From NCBI GenBank assembly GCA_028714735.1, contig JAQTLU010000011.1, positions 29,378-93,377 on the forward strand: 64,000 bases of DNA, given 5' to 3'. The translations under genes were made by a program, and so were the position numbers. Under the pieces are notes generated by a model. The model did not search any database and had not been told where the DNA came from. It saw nothing but the letters and a program-made list of their open reading frames with translations. Each line of letters begins with the position of its first letter. Within the stretch, counting starts at the first letter, position 1. Shown in pieces: positions 21,549 through 30,492 of this stretch. The stretch is from Gallionellaceae bacterium. GTDB taxonomy: Bacteria > Pseudomonadota > Gammaproteobacteria > Burkholderiales > Thiobacillaceae.

Positions 21549-22388
21549 TTACAGGCCCGATCCGTTGAGCATTTCCAGCGTGTCCTTGGCCAGTTCTTCC
21601 AGTGCTTCGTGGTCGATCATGAGATGGGCCATGGCCCGCGGCACCGTACGGTCCCATTGCGCATCGGTGGCCAGGCGGGAGAAACCGTTCTCGATCGATT
21701 CCGCCAGATACATCGTGGCGATCAGGTTGACGGTCAGGGCCGGCAGGCCGATATCGAACACGGTGGGGTCGTGGTGATACAGGATGCCCTCGCGCAGGTG
21801 CTCGGGCAGTTTCCAGTTGCTTGCCAGCAGGTTGCCCACGACCGTGTGGTTGGTCTGATGGCGCTCGTCCTCGATATCGGTGAAGACACGGTCGCCGGCA
21901 CGGTTGGCCAGCGCCAGCGTTTCCTTGTAGTCGGGGAAGCGTTGCATCAGCAAGGGGATGCCGCAGTCGTGAAACAGCCCGAACAGGTGGGCATCCTCGC
22001 GGCTGCTGCAGCCCAGCGTCTTGGCCAGGTACGAGGAGGCAAGTGCGGTTCGGGTGGCGCTGTCCCAGAAGCGGTCGAGCCCTGCCGAGGGGATGTTGTT
22101 GCGCAGGGCCAGCCCCATCACCAGCGAACTGACGTTTTTCATGCCCAGCATCATCACCGCCTGCTCGATCGAGCCGACCTGCTGGCGCAGGCCGTAAAGC
22201 GGCGAATTGATCGTCTTCAGGACCGCGGCGGCCAGCCCGACATCATTGCTGATGAGCTGGCCAATGCGGCCCAGATCGGGATCCGGGCGGCCTTGTTCGT
22301 CCATGATGGCGGACACGATGCTGGGCCGGGGCGGAATGACGACGCCGGCGAGAATTTTTTGCGCTTCGGTCGTTGAGAGATCCGGCAT
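21549..22388 (-). CDS. HDOD domain protein
   Basis: A 279-residue protein that is almost entirely an HDOD domain, a catalytically degenerate relative of HD phosphohydrolases used in bacterial signalling. The start is MPDLSTTEAQ at 22388. Family features include 'ISNDVGLAAAVLKTINSPLYGL', 'VGSIEQAVMMLGMKNV', 'LFGLFHDCGIPLL' and 'HHDP'. There is no attached receiver, GGDEF or EAL domain, so what it senses or controls cannot be read. It lies 23 bases after dapD and 18 bases before oplAH on the same strand, so it is probably cotranscribed with them. Confidence 0.9.
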   Translation of the reverse strand: MPDLSTTEAQKILAGVVIPPRPSIVSAIMDEQGRPDPDLGRIGQLISNDVGLAAAVLKTINSPLYGLRQQVGSIEQAVMMLGMKNVSSLVMGLALRNNIPSAGLDRFWDSATRTALASSYLAKTLGCSSREDAHLFGLFHDCGIPLLMQRFPDYKETLALANRAGDRVFTDIEDERHQTNHTVVGNLLASNWKLPEHLREGILYHHDPTVFDIGLPALTVNLIATMYLAESIENGFSRLATDAQWDRTVPRAMAHLMIDHEALEELAKDTLEMLNGSGL

Positions 22389-22411
22389 GGCGGTGTCCTG
22401 GTCGGGGCGAT

Positions 22412-23236
22412 TCAAATGCCGCGCAGCAGTTCGTTGATGCCGACCTTGCTGAGCGTCTTGGCGTCGACCTTCTTGACGATCACCGCGCAGTACAGGCTGT
22501 AGCTGCCGTCCTTGGAAGGCAGGTTGCCGCTGACTACCACCGAGCCGGCCGGGACGCGGCCGTAGAAGACCTCGCCGGTCTCGCGGTCGTAGATCTTGGT
22601 CGACTGGCCGATGTAGACGCCCATGGAGATGACGCAGTTGTCTTCCACCACGACCCCCTCGACCACTTCCGAGCGGGCGCCGACGAAGCAGTTGTCGCCG
22701 ATGATGGTGGGGCCGGCCTGGACCGGCTCCAGGACGCCGCCGATGCCGACGCCGCCGGACAGGTGGACGTTCTTGCCGATCTGGGCGCAGGAACCAACCG
22801 TGGCCCAGGTGTCGACCATGGTGCCTTCGTCGACGTAGGCGCCGATGTTGACGTAGGAGGGCATCAGGACCACGTTCCGGGCGATGTAGGCACCCTTGCG
22901 TGCGGCCGCCGGCGGTACCACGCGGAAGCCCCCTTCGCGGAAGTCGCGGCTGTTGTAGTCGGCGAACTTGCTCGGCACCTTGTCGTAGTAGTTGGTGAAG
23001 CCGCCCTTGATGAAGGCGTTGTCTTCCAGGCGGAAGGACAGCAGCACCGCCTTCTTGAGCCACTGGTGGGTGACCCAGTTCTGGCCGTCAACGCGCTCGG
23101 CGACGCGGAGCTGGCCCTTGTCGAGCATCTCGATCACCGACATGACGGCATCCTTGACCTTGGGTTCGGCGGTACGGGGGGTGATGTCGGCGCGGCGCTC
23201 GAAGGCCTCTTCGATGATGGCTTGCAGTTCCTGCAT
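22412..23236 (-). CDS. dapD: 2,3,4,5-tetrahydropyridine-2,6-dicarboxylate N-succinyltransferase
   Basis: Succinylates tetrahydrodipicolinate in the lysine and meso-diaminopimelate pathway. It has 274 residues, the standard length, starting [20 protein letters not shown]. The middle is a left-handed beta helix of hexapeptide repeats ('[29 protein letters not shown]' region), typical of trimeric acyltransferases. The C-terminus closes the fold with '[18 protein letters not shown]'. It lies 19 bases after dapC, whose product acts on the next intermediate. Confidence 0.97.
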   Translation of the reverse strand: MQELQAIIEEAFERRADITPRTAEPKVKDAVMSVIEMLDKGQLRVAERVDGQNWVTHQWLKKAVLLSFRLEDNAFIKGGFTNYYDKVPSKFADYNSRDFREGGFRVVPPAAARKGAYIARNVVLMPSYVNIGAYVDEGTMVDTWATVGSCAQIGKNVHLSGGVGIGGVLEPVQAGPTIIGDNCFVGARSEVVEGVVVEDNCVISMGVYIGQSTKIYDRETGEVFYGRVPAGSVVVSGNLPSKDGSYSLYCAVIVKKVDAKTLSKVGINELLRGI

Positions 23237-23255
23237 GATGGTTTCCTTGGTTTGG

Positions 23256-24563
23256 TTAACGATTCACGAAATCGATGATACGGTTGGCCGCCTCGACGCA
23301 CGGCGCCAGGCTGTCCACCAGGGCGATGCGGACAAAGCCCTTGCCGGGATTGACGCCGGTGACCTCGCGGGCGAGGTAGCTGCCGGGCAGCACGGTGACA
23401 TGTTTCTCACGGTACAACTCGCGGGCGAATTCGGCGTCGTCATTCCAGCGCGGTGACCTGGGCACCTTCGCCCACAGGTAGAAGGCGGCATCGGGCGCAT
23501 CGAACTCCAGCACGTCCTTCAGGACGGGCATCACGGCGGCGAACTTTTCCCGGTACTGGCGGCGGTTCTCCACCACGTGCGCCTCGTCCTGCCAGGCGGC
23601 GGTCGAGGCGGCCTGGATGGCCGGGTTCATGGCGCTGCCATGGTAGGTCCGGTAGAGCAGGAATTGCCGGATGACCTCGGCGTCCCCGGCGACGAAGCCG
23701 GAGCGCAGGCCGGGCACGTTGGAGCGCTTGGACAGGCTGTTGAAGACGATCAGCCTGGTGAAGTCGCGGCCCAGTTGCTTGGCGGCGGTGAGGGCGCCCA
23801 AAGGCGGGCCCCCGCCGCTAATGCGTGACGTAAGCAACGGTTGCGAGGCGGTGGCGGCACCAGACTCCGGGGTCGCATCCCCACTCCGTGGGGCCCCCGC
23901 TCCGCCCTCCGCAAGTGCCTCTTCCTCGAAATAGATCTCCGAATAGCACTCGTCGGAGGCGATGACGAAATGGTGTCGCTCGGCCAGGTCGAACAGTTCC
24001 CGCCACTCGGCCAGGGCCATGACCTTGCCGGTCGGATTGCCGGGCGAGCAGACGTAGACCAGTTGCACGTCCGCCCACATGTCCTCGGGCACCAGGCCAA
24101 AGTCCATGCGGTAGCCGTTCTCGGGCCGGGTATTGAGGAAATAGGGCTTGGCGCCGGCCAGCAGGGCGGCACCTTCGTAGATCTGGTAGAACGGGTTGGG
24201 CGAGATCACCCGCTTGACGTGCCTGGAGGGGTCGATGGCGGCCTGGGCGAAGGCGAACAGGGCCTCCCGGCTGCCGTTGACCGGCAGGATTTGCGTGGCC
24301 GGGTCGAGGCGGACGCCGTAGCGGTTTTCGCACCAGCCGGCGATGGCCTTGCGCAGGCTTTCGCCGCCCTGGGTTATGGGATAATTCGCCAGCCCGTCGA
24401 GCGCGTCCGTCAGCGCCGCGCGGATGAAGGCCGGCGTGGCGTGCTTGGGTTCACCGATCGACAGGTTGATCGGTGCAAGTTCAGGATTCGGGGTCACGCC
24501 GGCGAACAAATCCCTGAGCCTCTGGAATGGATAGGGCTGCAACTGGTTCAGACGGGGATTCAC
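23256..24563 (-). CDS. dapC: N-succinyldiaminopimelate aminotransferase carrying an internal insertion
   Basis: Class I PLP aminotransferase making N-succinyl-L,L-diaminopimelate. I start it at GTG 24563 ([13 protein letters not shown]), which matches the family; the frame is open further upstream but unlike it. The PLP lysine is in '[15 protein letters not shown]' and the cofactor-binding 'SPGNPTG' is intact. At 435 residues it is about 36 longer than expected. The extra stretch lies between '[13 protein letters not shown]' and 'PPLGAL', where homologues run straight through, and it is encoded by a palindrome-rich segment (see the repeat at 23806-23915). The reading frame stays open, so the enzyme may work with a surface loop. 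Divergent from the DMT permease gene, 37 bases away. Confidence 0.93.
   Translation of the reverse strand: MNPRLNQLQPYPFQRLRDLFAGVTPNPELAPINLSIGEPKHATPAFIRAALTDALDGLANYPITQGGESLRKAIAGWCENRYGVRLDPATQILPVNGSREALFAFAQAAIDPSRHVKRVISPNPFYQIYEGAALLAGAKPYFLNTRPENGYRMDFGLVPEDMWADVQLVYVCSPGNPTGKVMALAEWRELFDLAERHHFVIASDECYSEIYFEEEALAEGGAGAPRSGDATPESGAATASQPLLTSRISGGGPPLGALTAAKQLGRDFTRLIVFNSLSKRSNVPGLRSGFVAGDAEVIRQFLLYRTYHGSAMNPAIQAASTAAWQDEAHVVENRRQYREKFAAVMPVLKDVLEFDAPDAAFYLWAKVPRSPRWNDDAEFARELYREKHVTVLPGSYLAREVTGVNPGKGFVRIALVDSLAPCVEAANRIIDFVNR
23806..23915 (-). repeat. Repeat-like in-frame insertion in dapC
   Basis: About 108 bp, 36 codons, absent from the DapC family pattern. It holds several small palindromes: CCCCACTCCGTGGGG, GCAACGGTTGC, and GGGGTCGCATCCCC. 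The 10-bp direct repeat GGGCCCCCGC occurs at 23806-23815 and again at 23891-23900. The encoded peptide is Gly/Ala/Ser-rich and low in structure. This looks like a small palindromic element that landed in frame. Confidence 0.65.
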
Positions 24564-24600
24564 TTCGACGAACTCTCTCGATAAAAGCGCAATTATACGT

Positions 24601-25488
24601 ATGTTCGCACTCTCCCGCCGCTGGTTGGCCCCCCTTGCCCTGGTCGTGGCAGCCACGATATGGGGTGTGGTCTGGTATCCCTACCGCCTGCTCGAACAGG
24701 CCGGCCTGTCGGGCAGCCTGTCCTCCCTGCTGACCTACCTGGTCGCCCTGGCCGTCATGCTGCTGGTCTACCTGCCCCGGCGAGACTGGCCATCCGGTAA
24801 TCGCGGCATGCTCCTGGCGGTGGCGGTGACCGCCGGCTGGACCAACCTGGCCTATGTCCTGGCGGTGATCCAGGGCGAGATCATGCGGGTGTTGCTGCTG
24901 TTCTATCTTGCCCCGCTCTGGACCGTGATGTTTTCGCGTTACTTGTTGCGCGAACGAACGGGCGGCTGGGGTCTGCTGGTCATGGCCATGTCGCTGGCCG
25001 GCGCGGTCGTCATGCTGTTCAGCCCGGACAATCCTTTGCCGCTGCCAAAAAATGCGGCCGAATGGCTGGGTCTGTCGGCCGGGGTGACCTTTGCCCTGTC
25101 CAACGTGCTGGCCCGCCGCCTCAAGCATGTCTCGACCCGGCGCCGCAGCGTCTGGATCTTCGCCGGCGTGCTGCTGATCGCATTGTTGCCGGCCACCAGT
25201 GGTGGCGACTCAGCGGCCGTGCTGGCCACCTTGGGCCCGGCCCATCTGGGCCTGGTGCTGCTTACGGGAGGGCTGCTGGTGGCGGCGACCCTGACCGCCC
25301 AATACGGGCTAGCCCATATACCGGCCAACCGGGCCATCGTCATCCTGTTGACCGAACTGGTGGCGGCGGCCTTCTTCAGCTGGTATTGGGCCGACGAGGT
25401 GATGACGATGCAGGAATGGCTGGGCGGCGCCCTGATCGTCGCGGCCTGCCTGTTCTCGGGAAAACTGGAAGGAGACCATCATGCCTAG
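24601..25488 (+). CDS. EamA/DMT-family transporter
   Basis: Inner-membrane protein of 295 residues with about ten hydrophobic helices in two EamA repeats, the drug/metabolite transporter fold. It starts MFALSRRWLAPLALVVAATIWGVVWYP and the second repeat begins near 'AEWLGLSAGVTFALSNVLARR'. These proteins export or import small metabolites, and the substrate cannot be inferred. The start is very close to the divergent dapC start, so the two promoters overlap. Its stop overlaps the following VOC gene by 8 bases, which suggests translational coupling. Confidence 0.9.
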   Translation: MFALSRRWLAPLALVVAATIWGVVWYPYRLLEQAGLSGSLSSLLTYLVALAVMLLVYLPRRDWPSGNRGMLLAVAVTAGWTNLAYVLAVIQGEIMRVLLLFYLAPLWTVMFSRYLLRERTGGWGLLVMAMSLAGAVVMLFSPDNPLPLPKNAAEWLGLSAGVTFALSNVLARRLKHVSTRRRSVWIFAGVLLIALLPATSGGDSAAVLATLGPAHLGLVLLTGGLLVAATLTAQYGLAHIPANRAIVILLTELVAAAFFSWYWADEVMTMQEWLGGALIVAACLFSGKLEGDHHA

Positions 25489-25855
25489 TATTGCCGGCCT
25501 GCTGCATGCCTCGCTGCTGATTGCCGACCTAGACCGTGCGCGCGCCTTCTACGAGGGGGTGCTGGGCCTGGTCGCCTGTCCGGATCGGCCCGACCTGGGC
25601 TTCCCGGGGGTCTGGTACGACTTGGGTGGCGGCGGCCAGATCCACCTGCTCCGGTTGGCCAATCCCGATCCGGTCGCGGGCCGGCCGGAACATGGTGGCC
25701 GCGATCGCCATACCGCGTTGGGGGTGGTGGATTTCCAGGCCATGCAGGCCAGGCTGACGGCGGCCGGCGTGCCGTTCACCCTTAGCCGGTCCGGGCGCCG
25801 GGCGCTGTTCTGCCGCGACCCGGACGGCAATGCCTTGGAACTGGTCGCGGTCTAG
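25481..25855 (+). CDS. VOC/glyoxalase superfamily protein
   Basis: A 124-residue single-domain protein of the vicinal oxygen chelate fold. It starts MPSIAGLLHASLLIADLDRA, with the first metal-ligand histidine in 'LLHASLLI', and ends with the conserved 'FCRDPDGNALELVAV', which supplies the C-terminal glutamate ligand. Two beta-alpha-beta-beta-beta modules are implied by the length. Members include glyoxalase I, dioxygenases and resistance proteins, so the reaction is unknown. It is preceded by a GGAGA ribosome site inside the end of the permease gene. Confidence 0.85.
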   Translation: MPSIAGLLHASLLIADLDRARAFYEGVLGLVACPDRPDLGFPGVWYDLGGGGQIHLLRLANPDPVAGRPEHGGRDRHTALGVVDFQAMQARLTAAGVPFTLSRSGRRALFCRDPDGNALELVAV

Positions 25856-25886
25856 CCGACGCGGGCCTGCCTGCGCCTGATTCTGC

Positions 25887-27503
25887 TCAGAGCCTGAACT
25901 GCTTGACCAGGGTGTTCAGTTCGCGCGCCAGGTTGACCAGTTCCTCGCTGACGCCGCGGGTCTGCATGGCCTCGCTGGCGGTGTGGTCGGCGATGCGGCT
26001 GATATTGAGCACCTTCTCGCTGGAACTGGTGGTCAGGTTGCGCTGCTGTCCAACCGAAGTGGCCATGCGGTCGTTGATTGCCCGGATTTCCGTGACCCGG
26101 GCGACGATCTGATCGAGACTGACGAGTGCCTGTTCCAGTTGCTTGCTGTCGTGTTCGGCGCTGGCGCGGGCATGGCCCATGGTGCTGACGGCCTGGCGGG
26201 CCTCGTTCTGCAGCTGGCTGACGATATCCTCGATGCTGCGGGTGGATTCGTGCGAGCGGGTGGCCAGCTTGCGCACCTCGTCCGCGACCACGGCGAAACC
26301 GCGCCCGGCCTCGCCTGCGCGGGCGGCCTCGATGGCGGCATTGAGGGCCAGCAGGTTGGTCTGCTCGGCGATCTCGCGGATCACGTCGAGCACGTTGCTG
26401 ACGTTCTGGCTGCGTTTGTCGAGCTGTTCGATGATGCCTGCCGTGGCTTCGATTTCCCTGACCAGGTTGAGGATGCCGCCGATCGCTTCGCGGGTCATCG
26501 CCGTGCCCTGGGTGGCCTGTCGTTCGGCTTCTTCCGAGACGCTGGCGGCCTGGGTGGCGTTGTCGCCGACCTCGCCGGCGATGCCGCGCAGGTCGCCGAT
26601 GAACTGGGCCGTCTGGTCGGTCTCGGTGCGCTGTTGGGCAGCCGCGTTGGCAGTGCCTTCCGACACGCTGGCGATGCGGTCCGCGGCACTGGAGACGCGC
26701 CCGGCCGTTTCCGCCACGCGCGACAGGCTGACGTGGAATTTTTCCAGCATGCTGTCGATCGAATTGGCCAGCATGCCGACCTCGTCGGATCGGCTGATGC
26801 CGATTTTCCGGGTCAGATCGGCATCCTGCTCGATGTCATGCATGGCGTGCCGGATGGCCAGCAAGGGCTTGATCACGATACGGCGCAGGATGAAAAAGAC
26901 CAGCACGAGGCCGCCGACGAAGAGTGCGATGTTGATGCCGGTGTTGATCACCAGGTTGCGATCGTGTTGTCCGTCCAGCGTGGCCAGGGAATAGGTGGTG
27001 CGCACGGCGCCGACCACGGCGCCATCCTCGACCTGGTGGCAGGTCAGGCAATTGGTGCCGTGGTAATTGCTGCTGGCCTTGATCGGGGTGACCACGGTGA
27101 CGATGCGCTGGCCGTTCCTGGCACTCAGCGAGGTGACCTTTTCGCCGGCGAGGGCCCGGGTGTCGAGATCGTCCTGGGGCATGGATTCGGCGGCCGGGGT
27201 CGGGTTGATCTTGCCGGGGGCCTGGACGATGCGCAGCTCAAGCACGCCGTCGACCATCATCTTGTCGCGCAGCGAGGCCTTCTGATCCAGGTTGCCGGTC
27301 AACATCATGGTGTTGACGCCATCGAAGAAGGAGTTGCCCATGACGGCCGCCTTGTCCATGCCGACCTGGCTGGCCAGCCGGCGTTCGCTATCGACCGTCA
27401 GCAGGGTGGAAACGACCAGGATGGCGATGAAGACTATGGAAACTGCGAGGGCGACCTTGAGCTGGATCGAACTGCCGGCTTTGTTGAACACGTTCGGCTC
27501 CAT
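25887..27503 (-). CDS. Methyl-accepting chemotaxis protein with a c-type heme motif in its sensor domain
   Basis: A 538-residue chemoreceptor. Transmembrane helix 1 is at about 15-36 and helix 2 at about 186-207; between them lies a periplasmic sensor domain of about 150 residues. That domain carries a heme-c attachment motif, CLTCH (C152-C155-H156), followed by '[13 protein letters not shown]'. This resembles the heme-bearing sensor domains of Geobacter chemoreceptors and the DUF3365 group. A HAMP domain and a standard signalling domain follow, with the hairpin tip '[24 protein letters not shown]' intact. There is no C-terminal CheR-binding pentapeptide. A strong sigma-28 promoter precedes it. 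It probably senses redox state or a heme ligand such as oxygen or nitric oxide; the ligand is inference. Confidence 0.93.
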   Translation of the reverse strand: MEPNVFNKAGSSIQLKVALAVSIVFIAILVVSTLLTVDSERRLASQVGMDKAAVMGNSFFDGVNTMMLTGNLDQKASLRDKMMVDGVLELRIVQAPGKINPTPAAESMPQDDLDTRALAGEKVTSLSARNGQRIVTVVTPIKASSNYHGTNCLTCHQVEDGAVVGAVRTTYSLATLDGQHDRNLVINTGINIALFVGGLVLVFFILRRIVIKPLLAIRHAMHDIEQDADLTRKIGISRSDEVGMLANSIDSMLEKFHVSLSRVAETAGRVSSAADRIASVSEGTANAAAQQRTETDQTAQFIGDLRGIAGEVGDNATQAASVSEEAERQATQGTAMTREAIGGILNLVREIEATAGIIEQLDKRSQNVSNVLDVIREIAEQTNLLALNAAIEAARAGEAGRGFAVVADEVRKLATRSHESTRSIEDIVSQLQNEARQAVSTMGHARASAEHDSKQLEQALVSLDQIVARVTEIRAINDRMATSVGQQRNLTTSSSEKVLNISRIADHTASEAMQTRGVSEELVNLARELNTLVKQFRL

Positions 27504-27536
27504 CGATGGTTTGAGTAAGGTTACTAGTCTCTCAGA

Positions 27537-27563
27537 TTATCGGAAGAAATCCCGCTAACTTTA
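27537..27563 (-). promoter_or_regulatory. Sigma-28 (FliA) promoter of the heme chemoreceptor
   Basis: Read on the minus strand: TAAAGTTA, 11 bases, TCCGATAA. The FliA consensus is TAAAGTTT, 11 bases, GCCGATAA, so each half matches 7 of 8 with exact spacing. It ends 33 bases before the chemoreceptor start, which places the receptor in the late flagellar regulon. Confidence 0.9.
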
Positions 27564-27572
27564 GGGCCTCTG

Positions 27573-27601
27573 TTGCCGCTGCCAGATGTCCATCCCATAA
27601 T
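27573..27601 (+). promoter_or_regulatory. Candidate sigma-70 promoter of bcp
   Basis: TTGCCG at 27573-27578, a 17-base spacer, then CATAAT at 27596-27601, 31 bases before the bcp ATG. It matches the -35 consensus at 4 of 6 positions and the -10 at 5 of 6. Confidence 0.45.
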
Positions 27602-27632
27602 GGCAGCCAGACAATCAATCACAGGACGCCCT

Positions 27633-28088
27633 ATGGAAAACCAGTTGGTTCCGGATTTTGAGTTGCCGGGTACTGGAGAGGTCCTGTTTCGCCCTGCCGA
27701 TTATCAGGGTAGATGCGTGGTCCTCTATTTCTATCCCAAGGACAATACGCCCGGCTGCACCACGGAGGGCCAGGATTTCGCGGCCAACCATGCGGCATTC
27801 CAGGCGGCCGGGTGCGAATTGTTCGGTATCTCCAGAGACAGCCTGACATCCCATGAAGGGTTCAAGGCCAAATTGAACCTGCCTTTTGAATTGTTGAGCG
27901 ACCCGGACGAAAAGGCCTGCGAGGTGTTCGGTGTCATCAAAATGAAAAACATGTACGGCAAAAAGGTGCGCGGCATCGAACGCAGTACCTTTGTCCTGGA
28001 CCGAGAAGGCCGGATCGCCAAGGCCTGGCGTTCCGTGAAAGTGCCCAACCACGTACAGGATGTATTGGCGTTCGTGCAGTCCCTCTGA
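27633..28088 (+). CDS. bcp: Peroxiredoxin, BCP/PrxQ type
   Basis: Thiol peroxidase reducing hydrogen peroxide and organic hydroperoxides in the cytosol. The start is the ATG at 27633 (MENQLVPDFELPG), 151 residues, with AGGA upstream. The peroxidatic cysteine is in 'DNTPGCTTEGQDF'. The second cysteine found five residues later in E. coli Bcp is missing; the next cysteine is in 'AAGCELFGIS', so the enzyme may be 1-Cys or form a different disulfide. The downstream PIN-PhoH gene follows after 27 bases on the same strand. Confidence 0.93.
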   Translation: MENQLVPDFELPGTGEVLFRPADYQGRCVVLYFYPKDNTPGCTTEGQDFAANHAAFQAAGCELFGISRDSLTSHEGFKAKLNLPFELLSDPDEKACEVFGVIKMKNMYGKKVRGIERSTFVLDREGRIAKAWRSVKVPNHVQDVLAFVQSL

Positions 28089-28115
28089 TCCCGCAACCCT
28101 CAACCGATAGAGCCC

Positions 28116-29516
28116 ATGGCCCGCAAACCCAAACCCCAGAGCAAACTTTTCGTCCTCGATACCAACGTCCTTCTGCATGATCCGACCTGTCTGTTCCGGT
28201 TCCAGGAACATGACCTGTACATCCCGATGGCCACTCTGGAAGAACTCGACAACAACAAGAAGGGTGTCACCGAGGTGGCCCGCAACGGCCGCCAGGCCAG
28301 CCGCTTCCTGGAGGAGATCGTCAGTACCCAGGAACTGGACATCGAGCAGGGCATCCCGCTCGGATCGCATAGCCATAATGCCGCCACCGGCCGACTCTAT
28401 CTGCAGACCAACAGCATCCAGAGCGACATCTCCGCCGTGCTGCCGGCGAGCAAGGTGGACAACCAGTTGCTCGGCGTGGTGTCCTACCTGCAGCACAAGT
28501 ATCCCAACCGGCACGTCATCCTGGTGTCGAAAGACATCAACATGCGGATCAAGGCCCGCGCGCTGGGTTTCCTGGCCGAGGATTACTTCAACGACAAGGT
28601 GCTCGAAGACACCGACCTGCTTTACGGCGGCGTGCGTGAACTGCCGGAAAATTTCTGGGACAGCCACGGCAAGGGCATGGAGTCCTGGCAACAGGATGGC
28701 CGGGTACATTACCGCCTGACCGGGCCGCTGTGCCCGACCATGCTGGTCAACGAGTTCGTCTACCAGGAAGGCACCAAGCCCTTCTATGCGATGGTCTCCG
28801 AGGTGGTCGGCAAGACGGCGGCCCTGGCCACGATCAAGGACTACAGCCACCAGAAAAACAGCGTATGGGGCATCACCGCGCGCAATCGCGAGCAGAATTT
28901 CGCCCTCAACGTGCTGATGAACCCGGACATCGATTTCGTCACCCTGCTCGGTCAGGCCGGCACCGGCAAGACCTTGCTGACCCTGGCGGCGGGCCTGGCC
29001 CAGACGCTGGAAAAGAAGCTGTTCAGCGAGATCATCTTCACCCGGGTGACGGTGCCGGTGGGCGAGGACATCGGCTTCCTGCCCGGCACCGAGGAAGAGA
29101 AGATGACGCCCTGGATGGGCGCCCTCGAGGACAACCTGGATGTGCTCAACAAATCGGACGACGAGGCCGGCGAGTGGGGCCGTGCGGCGACCCAGGACCT
29201 GATCCGCTCGCGAATCAAGGTGAAGTCGCTCAACTTCATGCGCGGCCGCACCTTCCTGAACAAATTCCTGATCATCGACGAGGCGCAGAACCTGACCCCC
29301 AAGCAGATGAAGACCCTGATCACCCGCGCCGGGCCGGGCACCAAGGTGGTCTGCCTGGGCAACATCGCCCAGATCGACACGCCCTATCTGACCGAGGGCA
29401 GTTCAGGCTTGACCTATGTGGTCGACCGCTTCAAGGGTTGGCTGCACAGCGGCCATGTCATGCTGGCCCGGGGCGAGCGGTCGAGACTGGCGGACCATGC
29501 CGCCGAAATATTGTGA
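28116..29516 (+). CDS. PIN domain - PhoH ATPase fusion (PhoH2 type)
   Basis: A 466-residue protein with an N-terminal PIN ribonuclease domain (about 10-150; first acidic residue in 'FVLDTNVLLHD') and a C-terminal PhoH-like P-loop ATPase. Walker A is 'GQAGTGKTLL' near residue 277 and Walker B is 'FLIIDEAQNLTPKQ'. In characterised PhoH2 proteins the pair acts as an ATP-driven RNA helicase/ribonuclease. A PIN-PhoH fusion is common in bacteria and is often annotated YlaK. Here there is no adjacent antitoxin-like gene, which mycobacterial phoH2 has. The next gene starts 11 bases downstream. Confidence 0.92.
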   Translation: MARKPKPQSKLFVLDTNVLLHDPTCLFRFQEHDLYIPMATLEELDNNKKGVTEVARNGRQASRFLEEIVSTQELDIEQGIPLGSHSHNAATGRLYLQTNSIQSDISAVLPASKVDNQLLGVVSYLQHKYPNRHVILVSKDINMRIKARALGFLAEDYFNDKVLEDTDLLYGGVRELPENFWDSHGKGMESWQQDGRVHYRLTGPLCPTMLVNEFVYQEGTKPFYAMVSEVVGKTAALATIKDYSHQKNSVWGITARNREQNFALNVLMNPDIDFVTLLGQAGTGKTLLTLAAGLAQTLEKKLFSEIIFTRVTVPVGEDIGFLPGTEEEKMTPWMGALEDNLDVLNKSDDEAGEWGRAATQDLIRSRIKVKSLNFMRGRTFLNKFLIIDEAQNLTPKQMKTLITRAGPGTKVVCLGNIAQIDTPYLTEGSSGLTYVVDRFKGWLHSGHVMLARGERSRLADHAAEIL

Positions 29517-29527
29517 GGAGGCTGGGG

Positions 29528-30397
29528 ATGCCCGTTAATAAATCGGCCATGCCGGTAAGTCTGGGCATAGTGTCCTTATTGCTCATATTCGGCTGCGGCA
29601 AAATCGAGGGCAACGATCAGCAGAAACCGGCCGCCGTGGTAAATGGCAAGGTCGTTGCGGCCGAACAGATCGAGGCTGAAATGGCAAAACTTGGCCAGAT
29701 TCCTGTCGACCAGGCGCAATCAGTCGCCAATCGGGTGCTCAGGAATGTCGTCGATCAGGAATTGCTGGCCCAGCAGGCCGCGCAGGCAAAACTCGACAGC
29801 CAGGCCGAGGTGCGGATGAAAATCGACGCGGCTCGCCGGCAGATTCTGGCCGAGGCGCAAATCGCTGTTTTGACCAAGGAAGCGGTTTCCCCGGCCGAGG
29901 CCGAGGTCAAGGCCTATTTTGATGGCCACCCGGAATTATTCAGCCAGCGGCGCATATATAAATTGCAGGAGTTGATTGCCGGCACCACTCCGGAAAATAT
30001 CGCCGAGGCGCGGGAATTGGCCAGCCAGGCCAAGGGGCCAAGGGAGTTCGCCACGGCGCTGCAGGCCAAGGGAATTCCGGTCGGTGTGCGTGAGGTGGCC
30101 AAGGCAGCGGAAGACCTGCCTGACGAACTGCTGGTGAAACTGAACCAAATGAAGCCTGGTGAGATGATAACCACGGCTCCGGGCGGCAAACTGACGCTGG
30201 TGGTTTTGGCCGACATGGAGCAACGCCCGGTCAGTTATGAACAGGCTTCGCCGATGATTGAGCGTTATCTGGCCAATATGAAAAAACGGAATCAAATTGA
30301 GGTTGAACTGAAAAAAATACGGACCCAGGCAAAAATCGAGTACACAGCCCCCTATGCCGATATATCGGATATCGCTCCCGATCAGGCAAAACCCTGA
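29528..30397 (+). CDS. Lipoprotein peptidyl-prolyl isomerase, EpsD-like
   Basis: A 289-residue SurA/PpiC-like protein starting MPVNKSAMPVSLG at 29528 with an upstream GAGGAGG. A lipobox (LLIFGC) marks it as a lipoprotein. An N-terminal SurA-like helical part ('VVNGKVVAAEQIEAEMAKL') is followed by a long helical region and a parvulin-type rotamase segment (about 140-245), ending in a charged tail. The pattern fits the EpsD family, which usually sits in exopolysaccharide clusters; no such genes are near. The role is probably folding of exported proteins at the inner membrane, by family analogy only. Confidence 0.8.
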   Translation: MPVNKSAMPVSLGIVSLLLIFGCGKIEGNDQQKPAAVVNGKVVAAEQIEAEMAKLGQIPVDQAQSVANRVLRNVVDQELLAQQAAQAKLDSQAEVRMKIDAARRQILAEAQIAVLTKEAVSPAEAEVKAYFDGHPELFSQRRIYKLQELIAGTTPENIAEARELASQAKGPREFATALQAKGIPVGVREVAKAAEDLPDELLVKLNQMKPGEMITTAPGGKLTLVVLADMEQRPVSYEQASPMIERYLANMKKRNQIEVELKKIRTQAKIEYTAPYADISDIAPDQAKP

Positions 30398-30411
30398 ATA
30401 ATATTTTTATC

Positions 30412-30440
30412 TTGACGTGGCTGGGGGCAGGTAATATCTT
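30412..30440 (+). promoter_or_regulatory. Promoter of hns
   Basis: TTGACG at 30412-30417, a 17-base spacer, then TATCTT at 30435-30440. It lies in an AT-rich stretch and ends 52 bases before the hns ATG. A CCGTA/TACGG inverted repeat follows near 30454-30467 in the leader. Confidence 0.6.
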
Positions 30441-30492
30441 TTATTTCAGTACCGTAATAATACGGCACCTGATTTTTTAGCCCGAGGTCACC

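Noticed and set aside
24592-24597. TATAAT on the minus strand before dapC
   Set aside because: A perfect -10 match, but the -35 position is GC-rich with no resemblance to TTGACA; it could still act as a weak promoter.
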